From the NCBI GenBank assembly GCA_023053685.1, contig JALIGW010000001.1, positions 224,090,434 to 224,154,433 of the forward strand: a DNA stretch of 64,000 nt, read 5' to 3'. Positions within the stretch are counted from its first letter, which is position 1. Every line of letters starts with the position of its first letter. The DNA comes from Diadophis punctatus similis. Its lineage: Eukaryota > Chordata > Lepidosauria > Squamata > Dipsadidae. The translations under genes and the position numbers were made by a program. Shown piece after piece: positions 22,040 through 35,300 of the stretch. Under the pieces are notes generated by a model that ran no database searches, had not been told where the DNA came from, and saw nothing but the letters and a program-made list of their open reading frames with translations.

Positions 22040-22325
22040 AACTTAATTAGTAAATTCCAAGTAAATGGAAGGGCAATAGCAAGTGTTTACAATGAAAAAA
22101 GAAAAGAAAATCAGGAAAATCACTTAGAACTAAGGAAAATTTCCTGACTGTGAGAATAATTAATCAATGGGATGATTGTCTCCAGAAACTGTGGGTGCCT
22201 CATTACGGGAGTTTTAAAGAGGAAATTGGACAAATTTGTCTGAAATTAATAAGAATTTTCTGCTTCAGTAGGGGGTTGAACTAGAAGACCTCAGAGGTCC
22301 CATCCAACTCTGATATTCTGTTTTT
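22040..22325 (+). mobile_element. CR1-type LINE 3'-end fragment
   Basis: Ends with the well-known CR1 3' wording: a variant of GGTTGAACTAGAAGACCTC, then AGGTCCCATCCAACTCTGA and ATTCTG. Upstream sequence (ATCAATGGGATGATTG...) fits the same 3' region. Strongly 5' truncated. Confidence 0.65.
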
Positions 22326-22834
22326 ATTTGTCTATCATGCTTCAGTGATTTTCCTTTGCATTTTGGTTTGGATTTATCTTTAATAATGCATTTGAAGGCA
22401 TTCTAGTCGAATAAACAATCCTATGAACTTTTAAGTATGTGTCTTTGGGACTCCTTGCTACTGCAAAAGTGGTGATTAGTTGTAATATCTGTGCTCAATT
22501 TGTTTTCCTTTTCTTTGGCACCAAGGAGATGGAAGGGAAACCTATATGGAGAACCAATTTTGTTTCAGGATACAAGGCTGAAGAACCGTGAGTTCAAATC
22601 CTGCTTTGACCATGAGGATCGGCTGAGTGATTTTGGCTGGTCGTATTAACAGCTCTCAGATGTTGCCTAATCCCTTGTGTTAGGGGGCTTGTACAAAGGC
22701 TAATAGAAACTTTAATCTCCAAGCAAATGCCCCTGAAACCTCCTCCCTATAATGAGGCCATGCTTCTTCTTGGAGAAGCAGCAGCAGAAGAGGAAGGGGA
22801 GGGGGAAGACTTGATGGGGACAGAAAATGCAACC

Positions 22835-23045
22835 TAATGATTGACCTCACCCAATTCCTAAGAGGTCAGTAAGGGGCGTGCATAAGCGCACCAGCGTGCC
22901 TACCATCCCTGTCCTAATGTTCCCTCTTATCAGTACCCATCTTATGTATATAAACAATGTTATATCTATGTATATTACCAACACGTACTTGACAAAAATA
23001 AATAAATAAAATAAATAAAAATAAAAATAAATAAATAAATAATGT
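22835..23045 (+). mobile_element. Rex1-like LINE 3'-end fragment
   Basis: Reads TTGACCTCACCCAATTCCTA, the codons that end the LINE protein at 49.6-50 kb (which lies on the - strand). It continues into the same 3' UTR and ends in an (AATA)n tail near 23010-23045. Confidence 0.75.
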
Positions 23046-23242
23046 TATCAAGGTTAGAAGGATCATATACAACCACCACATGTTAGGAAAGTGCAAAAAA
23101 AGCAACAATGTATAAAGAAGAAAAAGGAAGAATTGTAAGAAAAGCAATAATAGTTAAATGTTGTTTTTTTGTAGATGTACATTTTTAGGACCAGTACTAA
23201 GAAATTCAATAGGGTTTAGAATTATAAGAAAAAGATAGGAAA

Positions 23243-24117
23243 TGTTTGCAGGTCCAAAGTCAGGTTGGCTGGCAGTTTTAACTACAAGAGCTCGCACATA
23301 GTCTAGAAATAAACTGCTTGTTTCCGTTTCTTATGCGTATGCAGCTAAGTTACGAGAAAACAGTAACTGTGGGTTAAACAAAATTCACCTATTGCAGTGA
23401 TGGCGAACCTATGGCACGGGTGCCACAGGTGGCACGCGGAGCCATATCTGCCGGCACGCGAGCCGTTGCCCTAACTCAGCTCCAGTGCGCATGTGCATGC
23501 CCGCCAGCTGATTTTTGGCTCGCGCAGAGGCTCTGGGAGAGCGATTTTGGCCTCTGGAGGGCTTCCAGGATGGTGGGGGGAGTGTTTTTGCCCTCCCCAA
23601 GCTCCAAGAAAGCCTCTGGAGCCTGGGGAGGCCGAAAAATGGGCCCACCTGGCCACTGGAAGTCGGGAAATGGGGGAGTGGGGGAGGTCACGCATGCATG
23701 TGCAGGAAGGTGGGGCAAGTGAGGAGCTTTGAATTATGGGTGTGGGCACGCACACGCGTGCAATAGCGCGCACTTGCACTATTTCGGCACCCGAGGAAAA
23801 AAAGGTTCGCCATCACTGACCTATTGCTAATAGAAAAATCAGCTTAAAGGACAATGGTAATTTAGGGAAATGTCAAAAAGGTGGGGGAGGAACTAGACGT
23901 TCCGGAAAAATTGTGAATTTTGTGGTCCTCGTCAAATGGGATTGCAAGGGAGGGACTTGCGTTTGGGCTGAGGGAATAAAATGCCGTTGGAATCTATTTT
24001 GAGGTATGTCTACTTTGTTAACCACCGGCTCATGCAAGACCATAGTTTACAATAAAGTGCTTGCTGCTTCACTTAATGACTCTGTCAAATTTCTGACTGG
24101 TGAGTGGGTTTCGCACA
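23243..24117 (+). repeat. Possible solo LTR split by a MITE
   Basis: Sequence with TG...CA-type ends contains AATAAAATG and AATAAAGTGC signals close to a 3' end that reads TTTCGCACA, as expected for an LTR. It is interrupted by the hAT MITE at 23395-23818. No matching target duplication was found, so this is tentative. Confidence 0.3.
23395..23818. mobile_element. hAT MITE with perfect 8-bp TSD
   Basis: Terminal repeats CAGTGATGGCGAACC and GGTTCGCCATCACTG are exact complements. The target duplication ACCTATTG is perfect (23387-23394 and 23819-23826), so this is a young insertion. The inside is GC-rich with no transposase. A truncated relative starts at 60222. Confidence 0.95.
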
Positions 24118-24214
24118 GTGCCAATCTTTATTCTTGTAGTTCGGCATTTTCCAGCTAAACATAGAAAAAAATAACCCCACTATAGATTCTTCGCACTCAA
24201 CTCTCAACTCTTTC

Positions 24215-24500
24215 AGGTTTTAGGAAGTTGGTGGAGTTCCCGCTTGCGCGGTCAGATGCTGCCCCCTCGCGGCACAAACTGGGAGAGTCTCAAAAAGAAA
24301 AAATGGAAAGGGCTGATGCCGGAGTGGGGAGGAATGGCGAGGCTCCTCCTGTCCCTCGGCCGGGAAGGCGTGGCGAGTTTTTACAAGAAACTCCATTTCT
24401 CCGCTTGAAGTTGTTTCCACCCTGCGGAATAGGACCGAGCAGCAAATTCGCCAGGCGGAAGAGGCAGGGGCAGGAATGACCGGCGCCTCTTTTCAGAACT
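24215..24500 (+). promoter_or_regulatory. CpG-rich block, candidate PGGHG promoter
   Basis: A local rise in GC and CpG content about 0.5 kb before the first PGGHG coding exon. The coding exon starts at an acceptor-like site (TTTTTTTCCCAG, ending 24946), so an upstream non-coding exon and promoter are expected; this block is the best placed. No exact start site or donor could be fixed. Confidence 0.35.
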
Positions 24501-24983
24501 TCCTCTGTTCCTTGGGAATATTTCTGTGCAGATGGGCTGGCTCTTTTCTTCCCTAGAAAGCAGCAGCCTGAAGTTTTAGACTATATTTCCCGTTAGTCCC
24601 TACTAGCTGATCAGAAATTGCTGGTGGATTGCTCCTTCCCAAAATCCTGTAAGACTTGCCTGCCTGCCTCTCCCAAACAGAATGGATTCCACCTGAGTCC
24701 TTCTTTCCATGTGGATTTTAAGCTGATCTTCAGTGCCAAGCTCTGAGTGCTGGGGGGGGGGGCATAGAAATCCATCCCTTGGCACAATGCCATGCAAACA
24801 GAGCAGCGTTTCTCACTCTTGGGAACTTTAAGATGGGCGGATTCCAGGTACCTGGGGAATTCTGAGACTTGAAATCCACCCATAAGTTCCCAAGGGTGAG
24901 AAACACTAAGATAGAGTATATATTGTGTGCCTTATTTTTTTCCCAGCTGGAACTCCAGCCATTGCTCCCTCCCTCTTCTTGAT

Positions 24984-25236
24984 ATGGCAGTGGTGGGTGA
25001 AGACCCTGCCATATTTACCACGGATGCTTTGCCTTCTGATGCCAGACTCCTCCCAACATTGACCAACGCCTATCTGGGCACCCGAGTCTACAGGGACATC
25101 CTTCATGTCAACGGGGTGTACAGTGGAGCAGTTGGGCAGACACATCGGGCTGATCTCCCCAGTCCCCTTAAAGTCAAAATGGATGTGGATGGGGCTGATG
25201 ACCTGAGGGAGACCTTCTGTTTGGACACCAGGACAG
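24984..25236 (+). CDS. PGGHG: PGGHG coding exon 1
   Basis: The 84 codons plus one base begin [11 protein letters not shown] and include [22 protein letters not shown] in the N-terminal beta-sandwich region. The donor is CAG|GTAAG. An acceptor ending at 24946 suggests the exon itself starts at 24947 with 37 nt of 5' UTR. Confidence 0.92.
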
Positions 25237-28200
25237 GTAAGAGGCAGTGCCACCCTCCTCATCTACATTGTCTCCATGGCCAATACATTCCTGCCACCCT
25301 GTCAGGGCAGCTTTCTTCAATTTCCATGCTGAATATAGAAATTAGCTTTTGTTTTGAAAGACAATGTGAAGCTACGATTTAAAAAGAAGAAAAGGGGTGG
25401 AAAATTGAAAATTCAAACTGAGGTATGTTCTCTGAAGTTTGAATCCGTTCCTAGCTCATAAAGGAATCTGAAAATCTCTCGAACCTATTTTGAAAAGCAT
25501 CTTTTAAACAGCCTCTCCAACTAGATCTCCAGATGCAGCAAAGTAGTCCCCACTAGCAACAGAATGACGTGAGTTTTTTGTCCAGCATGTCTTGTCCAAC
25601 CAGGAGGATTCCTAAAACCTTCAACCTGGAAGAAGACAAGAATTTTCAAAATACGAATGTATTTTAATTACAGTACAGAGTGCTCAAAAACTTTTCTTAT
25701 CTATAAAAGTCTCAGACTCTTTAGCTTCCATCCCAGAGTCATGTGCCACCCTGTCCAGGTCAGGTCTTGCAGGCTGGATACCATAGCAACAGGGTCATAT
25801 AAAATCACGATGTCAGGTTAATAAAAACTCTAGTACTGGCCTTTAAGCTGGGAGCTTCTGCACAGAACCTAGCACAGTGTACTGTGAAAAGTGCCCCCCC
25901 CAAATGGGGTATCACTGCTGTCCTTATTAAGGAGCTCCTAACAGCTTGTAAGAAATTGGGCATCAGCTTTCTTGATATGTATGCTTTTTGTGTTATGCTT
26001 TTAAATCTGTTAGTTTAAGTTAATAATAAAGCCTAAAATTTCTTTATTTGCTGGTATGTTTATTGTCTCTGGATCCAAAAGACCAGTTGTGTGACACTTG
26101 GCAAAACAATGGATTATCTTTCAGTCCTTGAATTGGATTTCATTTAATTGTTAAGCAGACTATCACAAAGATCCCTTTTCACATTTCAGTTCATCAAATA
26201 ACAGAAGGATTATATTGTCCCCCATGTTTCAATTTCTTTTGCCAGACCCTTTTCCTTATGTCAAATTGCAAAGTAGATTTGACATGAGAATTTAGGGTAT
26301 GCGTTCAAACTGACCCTTTCTTTCCGTCTGCAGGGACGTATATCCATACAGCCCAGTGCTCAGAATACACAGCTACTCACACAATCTATGCCCACCGGTC
26401 TCTTGTCCATCTTCTGGCTTTCAGCATAACAATCGCAAGATCAGCTCTCAAAACTAAACCCATCCCAGTGAATCTCCACACCCAGTTCAAACCAGAGTGT
26501 CCAGACCTGGACTGGCAGAAAGGGCCAGATTTCCTGGGAGCTCAGTGAGTATTATTGTAGGAATGTTTTCTGTGGCTCCTGGCCAAGCATTGAAAGACTG
26601 CAATAACAAAGCCTGGTTATTTTTCTTGTGGTTCTGAATAGGGAATAAATGCAGTTCCCTCCAGAGGACACAGGGAGGCTGTCAGGAAACAACTATCATG
26701 CTAAGAGGGTGCTTTGGATTATAAGAAAGACTTTGACTAACATTGCCTTCCCTAACCTGCTGTCCTCCAGATATGCTGGCTCTACAACTTCTTAAAATCC
26801 CAACTAGCTTGGTCTACAAGGCAGAGTGATTGAGGGAGAAGAGAACCATTGGCCACTGCACTTAAAAGGTATAGGCAGGAATACAAAGAATAAGGAGAAT
26901 GGGGAGACGGAAAAGGTTTAGATTAGAGTTCAAAACGTATGCAAAGCAGTGTCTTTGTGCTCAATGAGTATAAAATTCCAGTCATGTTTCTGTTGTTTAG
27001 TAGATCCTCTAATATTCAGAGAGAAACATAAGGATTCCCATTTTTTTCTTTCTCCTTAGCTATCTATATGGAAAGACATTGGTCCCAGAAGTAGAGGGTG
27101 GCCCCCAGCCTACCGTACACATGATCTGGACCCCGGTGCCCCAATCAGTGACCCTCCCTGGAGACCAGAAGGAGCAGAGATGGGAGTTCCTCACTGCCAT
27201 AGCAGAGTCTGAAGAGGTTGTGCAAAGGAGCTTTTGGGAAGGGATGTCCCTGGTTGGATCGGGTTCCTTATATCTGTCTCACACCCAGGCATGGGCAGCG
27301 CTCTGGGAAGGCTGCTGTGTAGATGTGGACGGGCCTCTTCCCTTCAGCCAGGCCATATATGGCTGCCTGTATTACCTGCTGAGTGCCATTCCTCCTCTGG
27401 GCTCTGCTAGCGTCCCTTTCTCTGGAATCAGCCCAGGAGGCCTTTCCAACGGCACATCCGGTGAAGACTACTGGGGCCATGTCTTCTGGGACCAGGTGAG
27501 CAAAGGGAAATACCCCAGTTTTCTTCTACTGCATGAAGTGGAGATGAATTGGGGAAAATGCTGTCATGGCAAAGACCTGGTCATCTACTGACCTGCAGCT
27601 ATTGTTAGCTTGCTGTGATGTGCATGCAAAGACTAAAAGGTGTTGTGAATTTTGCCCAGTTCCGCCTCTCTCTGTTGCAGGTTGATGTAAGTACCATGCA
27701 ATCAACTGTTAGTTCAGACATGTGACTCAACCAGGAAAGTGAAGATAGAAAGTTAGACTTAGTTCATCTCACCTGACATACATGGGGTAGAATGTATGTG
27801 TGTGTTTAAAGTCGGGTTCTTTTTAATTGGAGGTGACATGGATTGAATCTGGCTGTTATCTAATGTCCTGTCCTGAGGCACAGTCTCTGCTTCCCGAATA
27901 AAGTATCTTCAAAATGGTCAACAAGTTGGAAGGTCTTATTAGCAAATGACCTGACTCTGGATCTGTGTCTGTTTCTTCCCTCCTCTCTCCCTCTCTATCC
28001 ATTCCTTTATAACTTAAGCTTTGCTAACCTTCCGGTTGTTTCATCTGGCATGTGGAATACCATGTTTTATTATTGCTCTTGCACTTCCCGATTTAAACAC
28101 TGTCCCCTAAATAGTGATGTGTATTGGGACTAGCTATGCATATTCACTTTTAAGATTCTGGGCCCATCGTTTTTGCTTCCACAGCAATAAGAGTCTCCTG

Positions 28201-31200
28201 AGGACGTTTGATATCAACTTTCCACCAGCCTCCTGCCCCAGAGAAGAATATTCATCATGCGGTTCTCTAGTTTTTAAACTGAAGCAACATCATTCCTAGG
28301 GCCCAGATTTTACTTTGAGGGTGGGGTTGAAGAAGCTTGTTTCCATCTCACCCTCATCTGAAGCTGGGAGCCCTTGTGGGGAAGGAATAATTGCTGACTT
28401 TACTCTAATGTGCAGATCTTTTGCATTTGATGGCAATATTTATATACGGTATGCTGTCCTTCTTTCCCTAGGATACCTGGATATACCCAAACATGTTGCT
28501 TTTCTATCCAGAAGCGGCTTGTGCTGTCCTAAAATACAGGATCTGAACACTAGAGGGAGCACTACACAACGCACAGGAACAAGGATACAAGGTAGAAGCC
28601 ACTTAGAAAGGCAAGAGGAAATGCCATATCTCTTTCCACAGAAGGCATGAAGCCAATTTTTTATTAATTAAAGAGGTTCTCCTTGGCTTGAACTGTTTTT
28701 AAGTTTACCATTTCAGCAAGTTTTTTAAAAACTTTTTTTTAAAGTTGTTGTTGTTGTTGTTTTTGCTGGAGCCGCAGCAAAAAGTCCTTTGAAACCAGAA
28801 TAGCTCTAAACAGTTACGAAAGCTCTCTGAGCTTGCTTGTTTTCTAGCAGACGTTTCATTATCCTACCTAGGTAACTATCAGTGCTAGTCCTAGGATGTT
28901 ACTTAGTTTGGGTAATGAAACATCTGCAAGAAAACAAACAAGCTCGGAGAGCATCAAGGACCCCTCATTTCAACCCTGAGCTACAAATATTCTCCTTTAT
29001 TAGTTACAAAAGCCTTGATGATATTCAGAAGCAGCTCTTGCAATCTGAAGTGGGGAAGACTGGAAGTAGAAGGGCTGAAAGTGGTGTCTAAACTGAGGAG
29101 ATTTTAACTCTTTCTCAGAAGTTAGATGACTTCTTTTCCAGATTCGGACCTTGCTTTGAAGACAAGTGAGAGATCTCTTCTCTGTTCCTCAGAAAGCATA
29201 AATGGTTAGAACAGGCAAGGTGCTCCAAATTTCAACAGGCTAATTTGAAAATAATTTATGGAAGAATTTCTGAAGTAGCACAACAGAAAATTCAGGATGA
29301 GTTGTCTAGAATTTGTCTAGAGTTTATTAAATAAAGTAACTTAGACCAACCACCAGTAATACCACATGAATATATAAATCATTTGAAATTAATCTAGATA
29401 AATTGTTGAAGCCCTGGTGGCACAGAAGTTAGAATGCAGTATTGCGGGCTAATTCTGCCGACTGCCAGTAGTTTGATTCTCACCTCCTCAAGGTTCACTC
29501 AGCATTCCATCCTTCTGAGGTTGGTAAAATGAGGAGCCAGATTGTTGGGGGCAATATGTTGATTCTGTGAACCGCTTAGAGAGTGAAACAAAGCACTATG
29601 GAGCAATACATAAGTCTAAATGCTAGTGTTATTACTATTGGAGTAAGTTTCTAGTGCTCAGTGTTATGGCAATACGCTTAAATAACAATGAACAATTACA
29701 CAGTAGTAACAATTTATAAGGTCATAATTCTGAAGAGCAGACTTCATTCAGAAGCTGGCTGCTAAAACTCCAGTGAAGCTTGTGTGAACAAAACATAGAT
29801 TCAGAGGGCACAAGCATGTAAGCATTTCTCAAGTGTGCTACTTGTTGCTGAGGGTTTAAAATCAGTTAATTTAAGTCTCAGTAAATGTTATGGTAAGCTA
29901 CAGGGATAGGGTGGGGGTTATGCCTTTGAAACAGTCTTGACTCCTGATGACTCTCTGGACTAATCCCTGCAGTTTTCTTGGCAAGACTTTGGAAGTGGTT
30001 TGCTGTTGCCTTCTTTCTCGAGCTGAGAATAAATGACTGGCCCAAGATCACCCAACTGGATTGCTTCCTAAGGGGGTACCAGAATTCAGAATTTCCTGAT
30101 TTCTAGCTTGATGCCTTAACCATTGCACCAAACTGGCTATAAAGACTGGCAACATCTAACTTGCAGTACTGGCATCACAACAGAAAATTCTTGACTTGCC
30201 TATTGGATCCAGACAATGGCCTCCATGTGCCTTCTTCCTGGTGTTCTCTTCTTTCCTATGAACATAAATTGTTTCAACTCCTACTCTCAAAACGACGCTA
30301 TAGAGCACTGCACACCAAGACAACTAGACACAAGAACAGTTTTCCCCGAACACCATCACTCTGCTAAACAAATAATTCCCTCACCACTGTCCAACTATTC
30401 ACTAAGGCTGCATTACTATTACTATTACTCTTCTCATCATTCCTATCACCCATCTCCTCCCACTTATGACTGTATGACTGTAACTTGTTGCTTGTATCCT
30501 GACGATTTATATTAATATTGAGTGTTTCCTGATTGCTTATTTGTACCCTATGACAATCATTAAGGGCTGTACCTCATGATTCTTGACAAATGTATCTTTT
30601 CTTTTATGTACACTGACAGCATATGCACCAAAACAAATTCCTTGTGTGTCCAATCACACTTGGCCAATAAAGAATTCTATTCTATTCTAAAAAACAAACA
30701 AATATGTCGCTGAATACTGAAGGTGCTGAATTCAACCCCTCCCCCATGAGTTTTACCCCATTTGACCCAAGTGAAGAGTTTTGTGGGGAACCACAACTTA
30801 ACAATAGCAAGTACTATTCTTTGTCAACTGAACAAGGCCCAGAATGACATTGAAAAGTTGCCTTCCCTCACTGAGGACAGAAACTGGATTGAGCAAACGA
30901 GGCCAATGGCCGTTCTCTAGCAGGCTCTTCTGTCATGCAGCAAGAAGCTGCCCATTCCTGAAGAAAGCATTCTCTGGATTTGAAAGCCTCCAAAGAAAGG
31001 AAACATTTTACTATTTAATATTCCTTATCATTTTATTTTATGTTGGTTTTGATTGTGGCAGGGTGCAAAGTTTCCCTGGGAGAGTGCGGCAACGGGCCGA
31101 GAGGTCTGCCCTGAGAAAATTTATGGAGACGAGGAGATCCACGTCAATGGAGATGTGATGCTGGCCTTCGAGCAATATTTCTGCATCACTCAGGTAGCTG

Positions 31201-32332
31201 GGGCTGGGCTTGGAGTAGCCACTGTTGCCTCCCGTCCTGCTCCCATTTTTGCCATTAAACCTGGTTAGCTTGTTTGAGTCAGATGGGGCACTGCAGGGTC
31301 CATGGAATCTCTCCTGATGTGCTTCTAGGACTTGAAGCTCTTTCAGCAGGAAGGTGGCTGGGATGTAGTCCAGGCTATCGCTCAATACTGGTGCAGCCGA
31401 GTTGTGTGGAACTCTGAGGAAGAAAACTATCACATTGTCGGTAAGTGTGTAAGGGAACTCCTGAGCAGGGTAGCAATAGCAATAGCACTTAGACTTATAT
31501 ACCGCTTCACAGTGCTTTACAGCCCTCTCTAAGCAGTTTACAGAGTCAGCATATTGCCCCCAACAATTTGGGTCTCATTTTACCCACCTCGGAAGGATAG
31601 AAGTCAATTCAGTGCATCTCCTCTAGCAGCTACAGCTGATGAGGCAGAACCTATAATGATAGGTGGGAATGACCTTGGGGGACAGGAGGAAGAGCAGTAA
31701 AGGTTTTTTTTAATGCCCAAATGGATTGTAACCAATATGCACCCTTGAACCTTCATCCATCAATACTTATTCTAAGAGTTATTCGGAGGGGGGGAGATTG
31801 GGCAGCTTATAAGTGTCCATTCCTAACCATGAGGACCTCACAGTGGTGCCTATGGAAGGGCTGCTGTGTTCTAAAAATGTCTTCCTCCTTTCAGGTGTGA
31901 TGCCCCCAGATGAATATCATTGCACTGTAGATAATTCTGTCTATACAAATGCAGTTGCCCAGAGGAGGTAAGAGATTTCCAGAATCGCTGATCCTGCTTC
32001 TCTGCCCTTCTCCTTCCAAAAATTCTTCTCTTCTTCCAGAATTGCTATTCTTTCTTATATGTCCTTTGGCTTTTTTCTACTTTAGACTTTTTTTTAATGG
32101 TTAGCATGGAATTCATTTTCTTTTTTTTTCATTCAAAAAGTTTTATTAGTACAAAGTACAAACATTTTTTATTTTTCTCTCCCCTACCCCCCTAACCCTA
32201 ACCCACCCACCCACCCACCCACCCACCTGGACTTCCCAGAGAGAATACAGGGCATAATATCAGTAAGATAAATTTAAATTAAGTTTAAAAATTTTTTTCC
32301 ACCTTATTGTTTAAAATTTTCAACTCCGAATT

Positions 32333-32391
<59 letters not shown>

Positions 32392-35300
32392 CATAAAGCT
32401 AAAAAAAGAAAAAAAAGGAATACAATCTATCCTGTAAATTCAGCACTAACTCCAAACTTTGAATAAGCCTTCTTTTCAAACAAATTATGATATTTTATAA
32501 CTTAATAATTTTAGATAAAAATTCCAACTCTTTCTCAAAATTAAATAAAACTTAAATAAATATTACACCAATAATAACTAAATATAAAATACAAAAATCT
32601 TAAACTTCATCATGAAATCAACCACTATATTAATAGCATAATATTACTATATATCAAATTATTAGCTTCAAAAAAGATTCTAAATCTTTAAAAGGTATTA
32701 GTAACAATAATAGGTTAGAAAAAAAAACAAAAGAAAAAAAGAATGCAAGAAGTAAAGAAAGAAAATTAAGGAAAGAAGGGAAAAAGAAAAGTACAGTCAT
32801 ATTAGCAACCATCTGTCCAATAAACTTCAACGCTGCATCTTGTTGTATCTTGATGATGGTTGCATCTTTTTGTAACTTGATAATTTTGTATTTGTCAGCT
32901 CGCCTCCCATCTGACCCCGATCTTCCATCTCCTTTTCCACACTGTAGACATCTGTCTGGCTCTGCCAATCACTTGAATTCTGTAAATCTGTTTCGATTTG
33001 AACAGGAAGGGATGGCTTTCCCTCCTCCTCCTCTTTTGTTTTCATACATCTTTCCTCTGGAATCTTGGACATATCAGCCTTTAAGACATTGGCATAAAAT
33101 TCAGTAGCTTTCTTTGTTGTATTAAGCCGATATCTTTTTCCCAGAAATTTCACTGCGACTCCTGTTGGTGCTTCCCATTTATATTGTAAGTTTAGCCTTT
33201 TAAATTCATCAATCAGAAAGGTATAATCTTTTCTGGCTTTGAGCATTTTAGAGGGAATTTCTTTCCATATCATTAGTTCCTGGCCATTCACCTGAAGGTT
33301 ATTCTTAAACGTCGCCTGTATAATCCTATTCCGTAAGGCTCTTGTAGTAAAGTATATTACAATGTCCCTTGGTAGGTGTTTTTGTTTTGCATACCAGGAG
33401 TTGATTCTATATATTTTATCAATTTGCCTGGCTAGTTCTTCTTTAGACAGTCCAGACACCTGCTCCAAAGCTTCCACCATCCTTCCTTTCAAATCTTCAT
33501 ATAATCCCTCTTTCAACCCCCTGACCCTTATGGCAAATTCCATGGATCTGAATTGCGTCATTAACACCTCTGTTTCAAAATTTGCAATGTCATTTTGTAT
33601 TTTATCTATGTATTCTACTGAAGTTGTCAAAACTTGTTTATTTTCTTCAATGCGGTTTGCCAAAACTTCAATATTTGTTGCTAGACCTTTGCATACCTCC
33701 AACACATCATTCCTAATTTGTTGGTCAATATTCTTTAAAGCAGCCTGCATTTTATTATCTATTTCATTGATTTTTTGGTTAAATTCAGCAGTCAGTTCAT
33801 TTTTCATGATCTTTAAGGTACTTATTAAATTTTCAGGTGTTAAAGACTTTGGGGGTGTTAACTCAGTGGTAAGTTGCATTTTAGAAATATAACCAGATGA
33901 ATAGTCCATTCTTTTATTCAAAACAGTCTTTCCAAATTTTGAAGCCATTTTAGTATTTCCAGTGGAGAACAAAGAAAAAGCCAAGCCTCTAGTTAAAATT
34001 CTTTTAAATTTCTTTTAAAATTCTTTTAAATTCCAAAGCCAGATAGACTTTTATTTTTTAAAAAAATGTCAGTTATTATTTAATCCAAAATCGGGAGACA
34101 GAGAGAGTAAAGCCAACTTTCAAAGTCAAAAATTTCCATTAAAAAAAAGCCGCTAGGGAAATGAAAGTTACTTTCACTTCTCCTCCCACTTTCTCCGATC
34201 GCCATGTTGTAGCCTATTAACTGTTACTTAGTTTCTTCCGAAGTGAAAGTCAGCAGTGGAGTTGAAAGAGAAAAAAATTCAGTACTTGCCCTTTTAAAAT
34301 CCTGTCTCTCTCTGTCTGCTTGTTTAATCCATTAAGTAGTTGTAATCCCATTCACGAAGCAGCGGTGGTCACGGCATCTTGCTCCGCAAAAGCGGAGGTT
34401 TCCAAGTCCCCGGAGCAAGAGACAGGCTGGCTGGGGAGCCCTCACCTTTCGCGCCCCTGGCTGGCACCTGGGGCACTGGGGGGGCTCTACCCCACCTGTC
34501 CGGCTCTCATCTCTCCCCTTTGCCCGGGGCAGAGACTTTCAAGCCGCCAGACAGCTGTTCTGGCGGCTTTAACGGGGAAATGGAAAGGCGCTCAACGGGG
34601 AGCGTCCATGATGCAGCGAACCGGAACCGGAAGTCATTGAATTCACTTTCTTAATGCATTTGTTATCTATTATAAATTTAAATACAGGTAGTCCTCGACT
34701 TACAGCAGTTCATTTAGTGGCCGTTGAAAGTTATAACATCATTGAAAGAAATGACTTATGACCGTTTTTCACACGACTGTTGCTGCATCCTCATGGTCAC
34801 ATGTTCAAAATTCAGAGGCTTGGCAACTGGTTCATATTTATGACTGTTGTAGGATCCCAGGGTCATGCGATCCCCTTTTGCAACCTCCTGACAAGTCAAG
34901 TCAATGGGGAAGCCAGGTTCATTTAACAACTATGTTACTAATTTAACAACTGTGGTGATTCACTTAACAACTGTGGCAAGAAAGGCTGTAAAATGGGGCA
35001 AAACTCACTTAACAAATGTTTCATTTAGCAACAGAAATTTTGAGCTCGATTGTGGTCATAAGTTGAGGATTACCTGCAATTTAAAAGCTCGTTGGCCTGC
35101 TCTATCCTTCAGGAGTATAAAGCATAATTATGATAGGCTGAGCTTCATGTCATACTTTAGTCTGGCTGGCTGGGGAGTTTCATCTCTTCAACCCAACTCT
35201 TGGGAAGATGCTTTGAATTTTCTGGTCCGAAGTCCAAACCAAGTGTAGTATATTTGTCAACTCCCTCTTCCATCCCACTTCCAGTTGACACAGAATTTAC

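Larger units (their letters stand above)
32123..34638 (-). mobile_element. ORF1-only L1 element (HAL1-like) with 14-bp TSD
   Basis: On the - strand: a GC-rich 5' UTR (34638 to about 33985), intact ORF1 (33984-32827), then a 3' region ending in poly(A) (poly-T at 32121-32129 on +). The 3' end wording (AAAAAGTTTTATTAGTACAA) is the same as in the L1 at 63.44 kb. Target duplications gaattcattttctt (32109-32122) and gaattcactttctt (34639-34652) differ by one base. No ORF2 is present, although both ends are complete. It lies antisense in PGGHG intron 7. Confidence 0.88.

Noticed and set aside
23243..24117. Confident call of an endogenous retrovirus solo LTR
   Set aside because: TG...CA ends and AATAAA fit, but no target duplication or second copy was found, so it is kept only as a low-confidence feature.
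28544..28546. TGA in PGGHG as a selenocysteine codon
   Set aside because: The aligned family residue is arginine, not cysteine, and no SECIS-like element was recognised in the 3' flank.
32188..32205. CCTAACCCTAACCC, a telomere-like word
   Set aside because: Only two units, inside a C-rich L1 3' region with CCCACC repeats; not an interstitial telomere array.
34320..34654. Frames of 91-106 codons on the + strand
   Set aside because: They lie antisense in the GC-rich 5' UTR of the HAL1-like element and have no motif.
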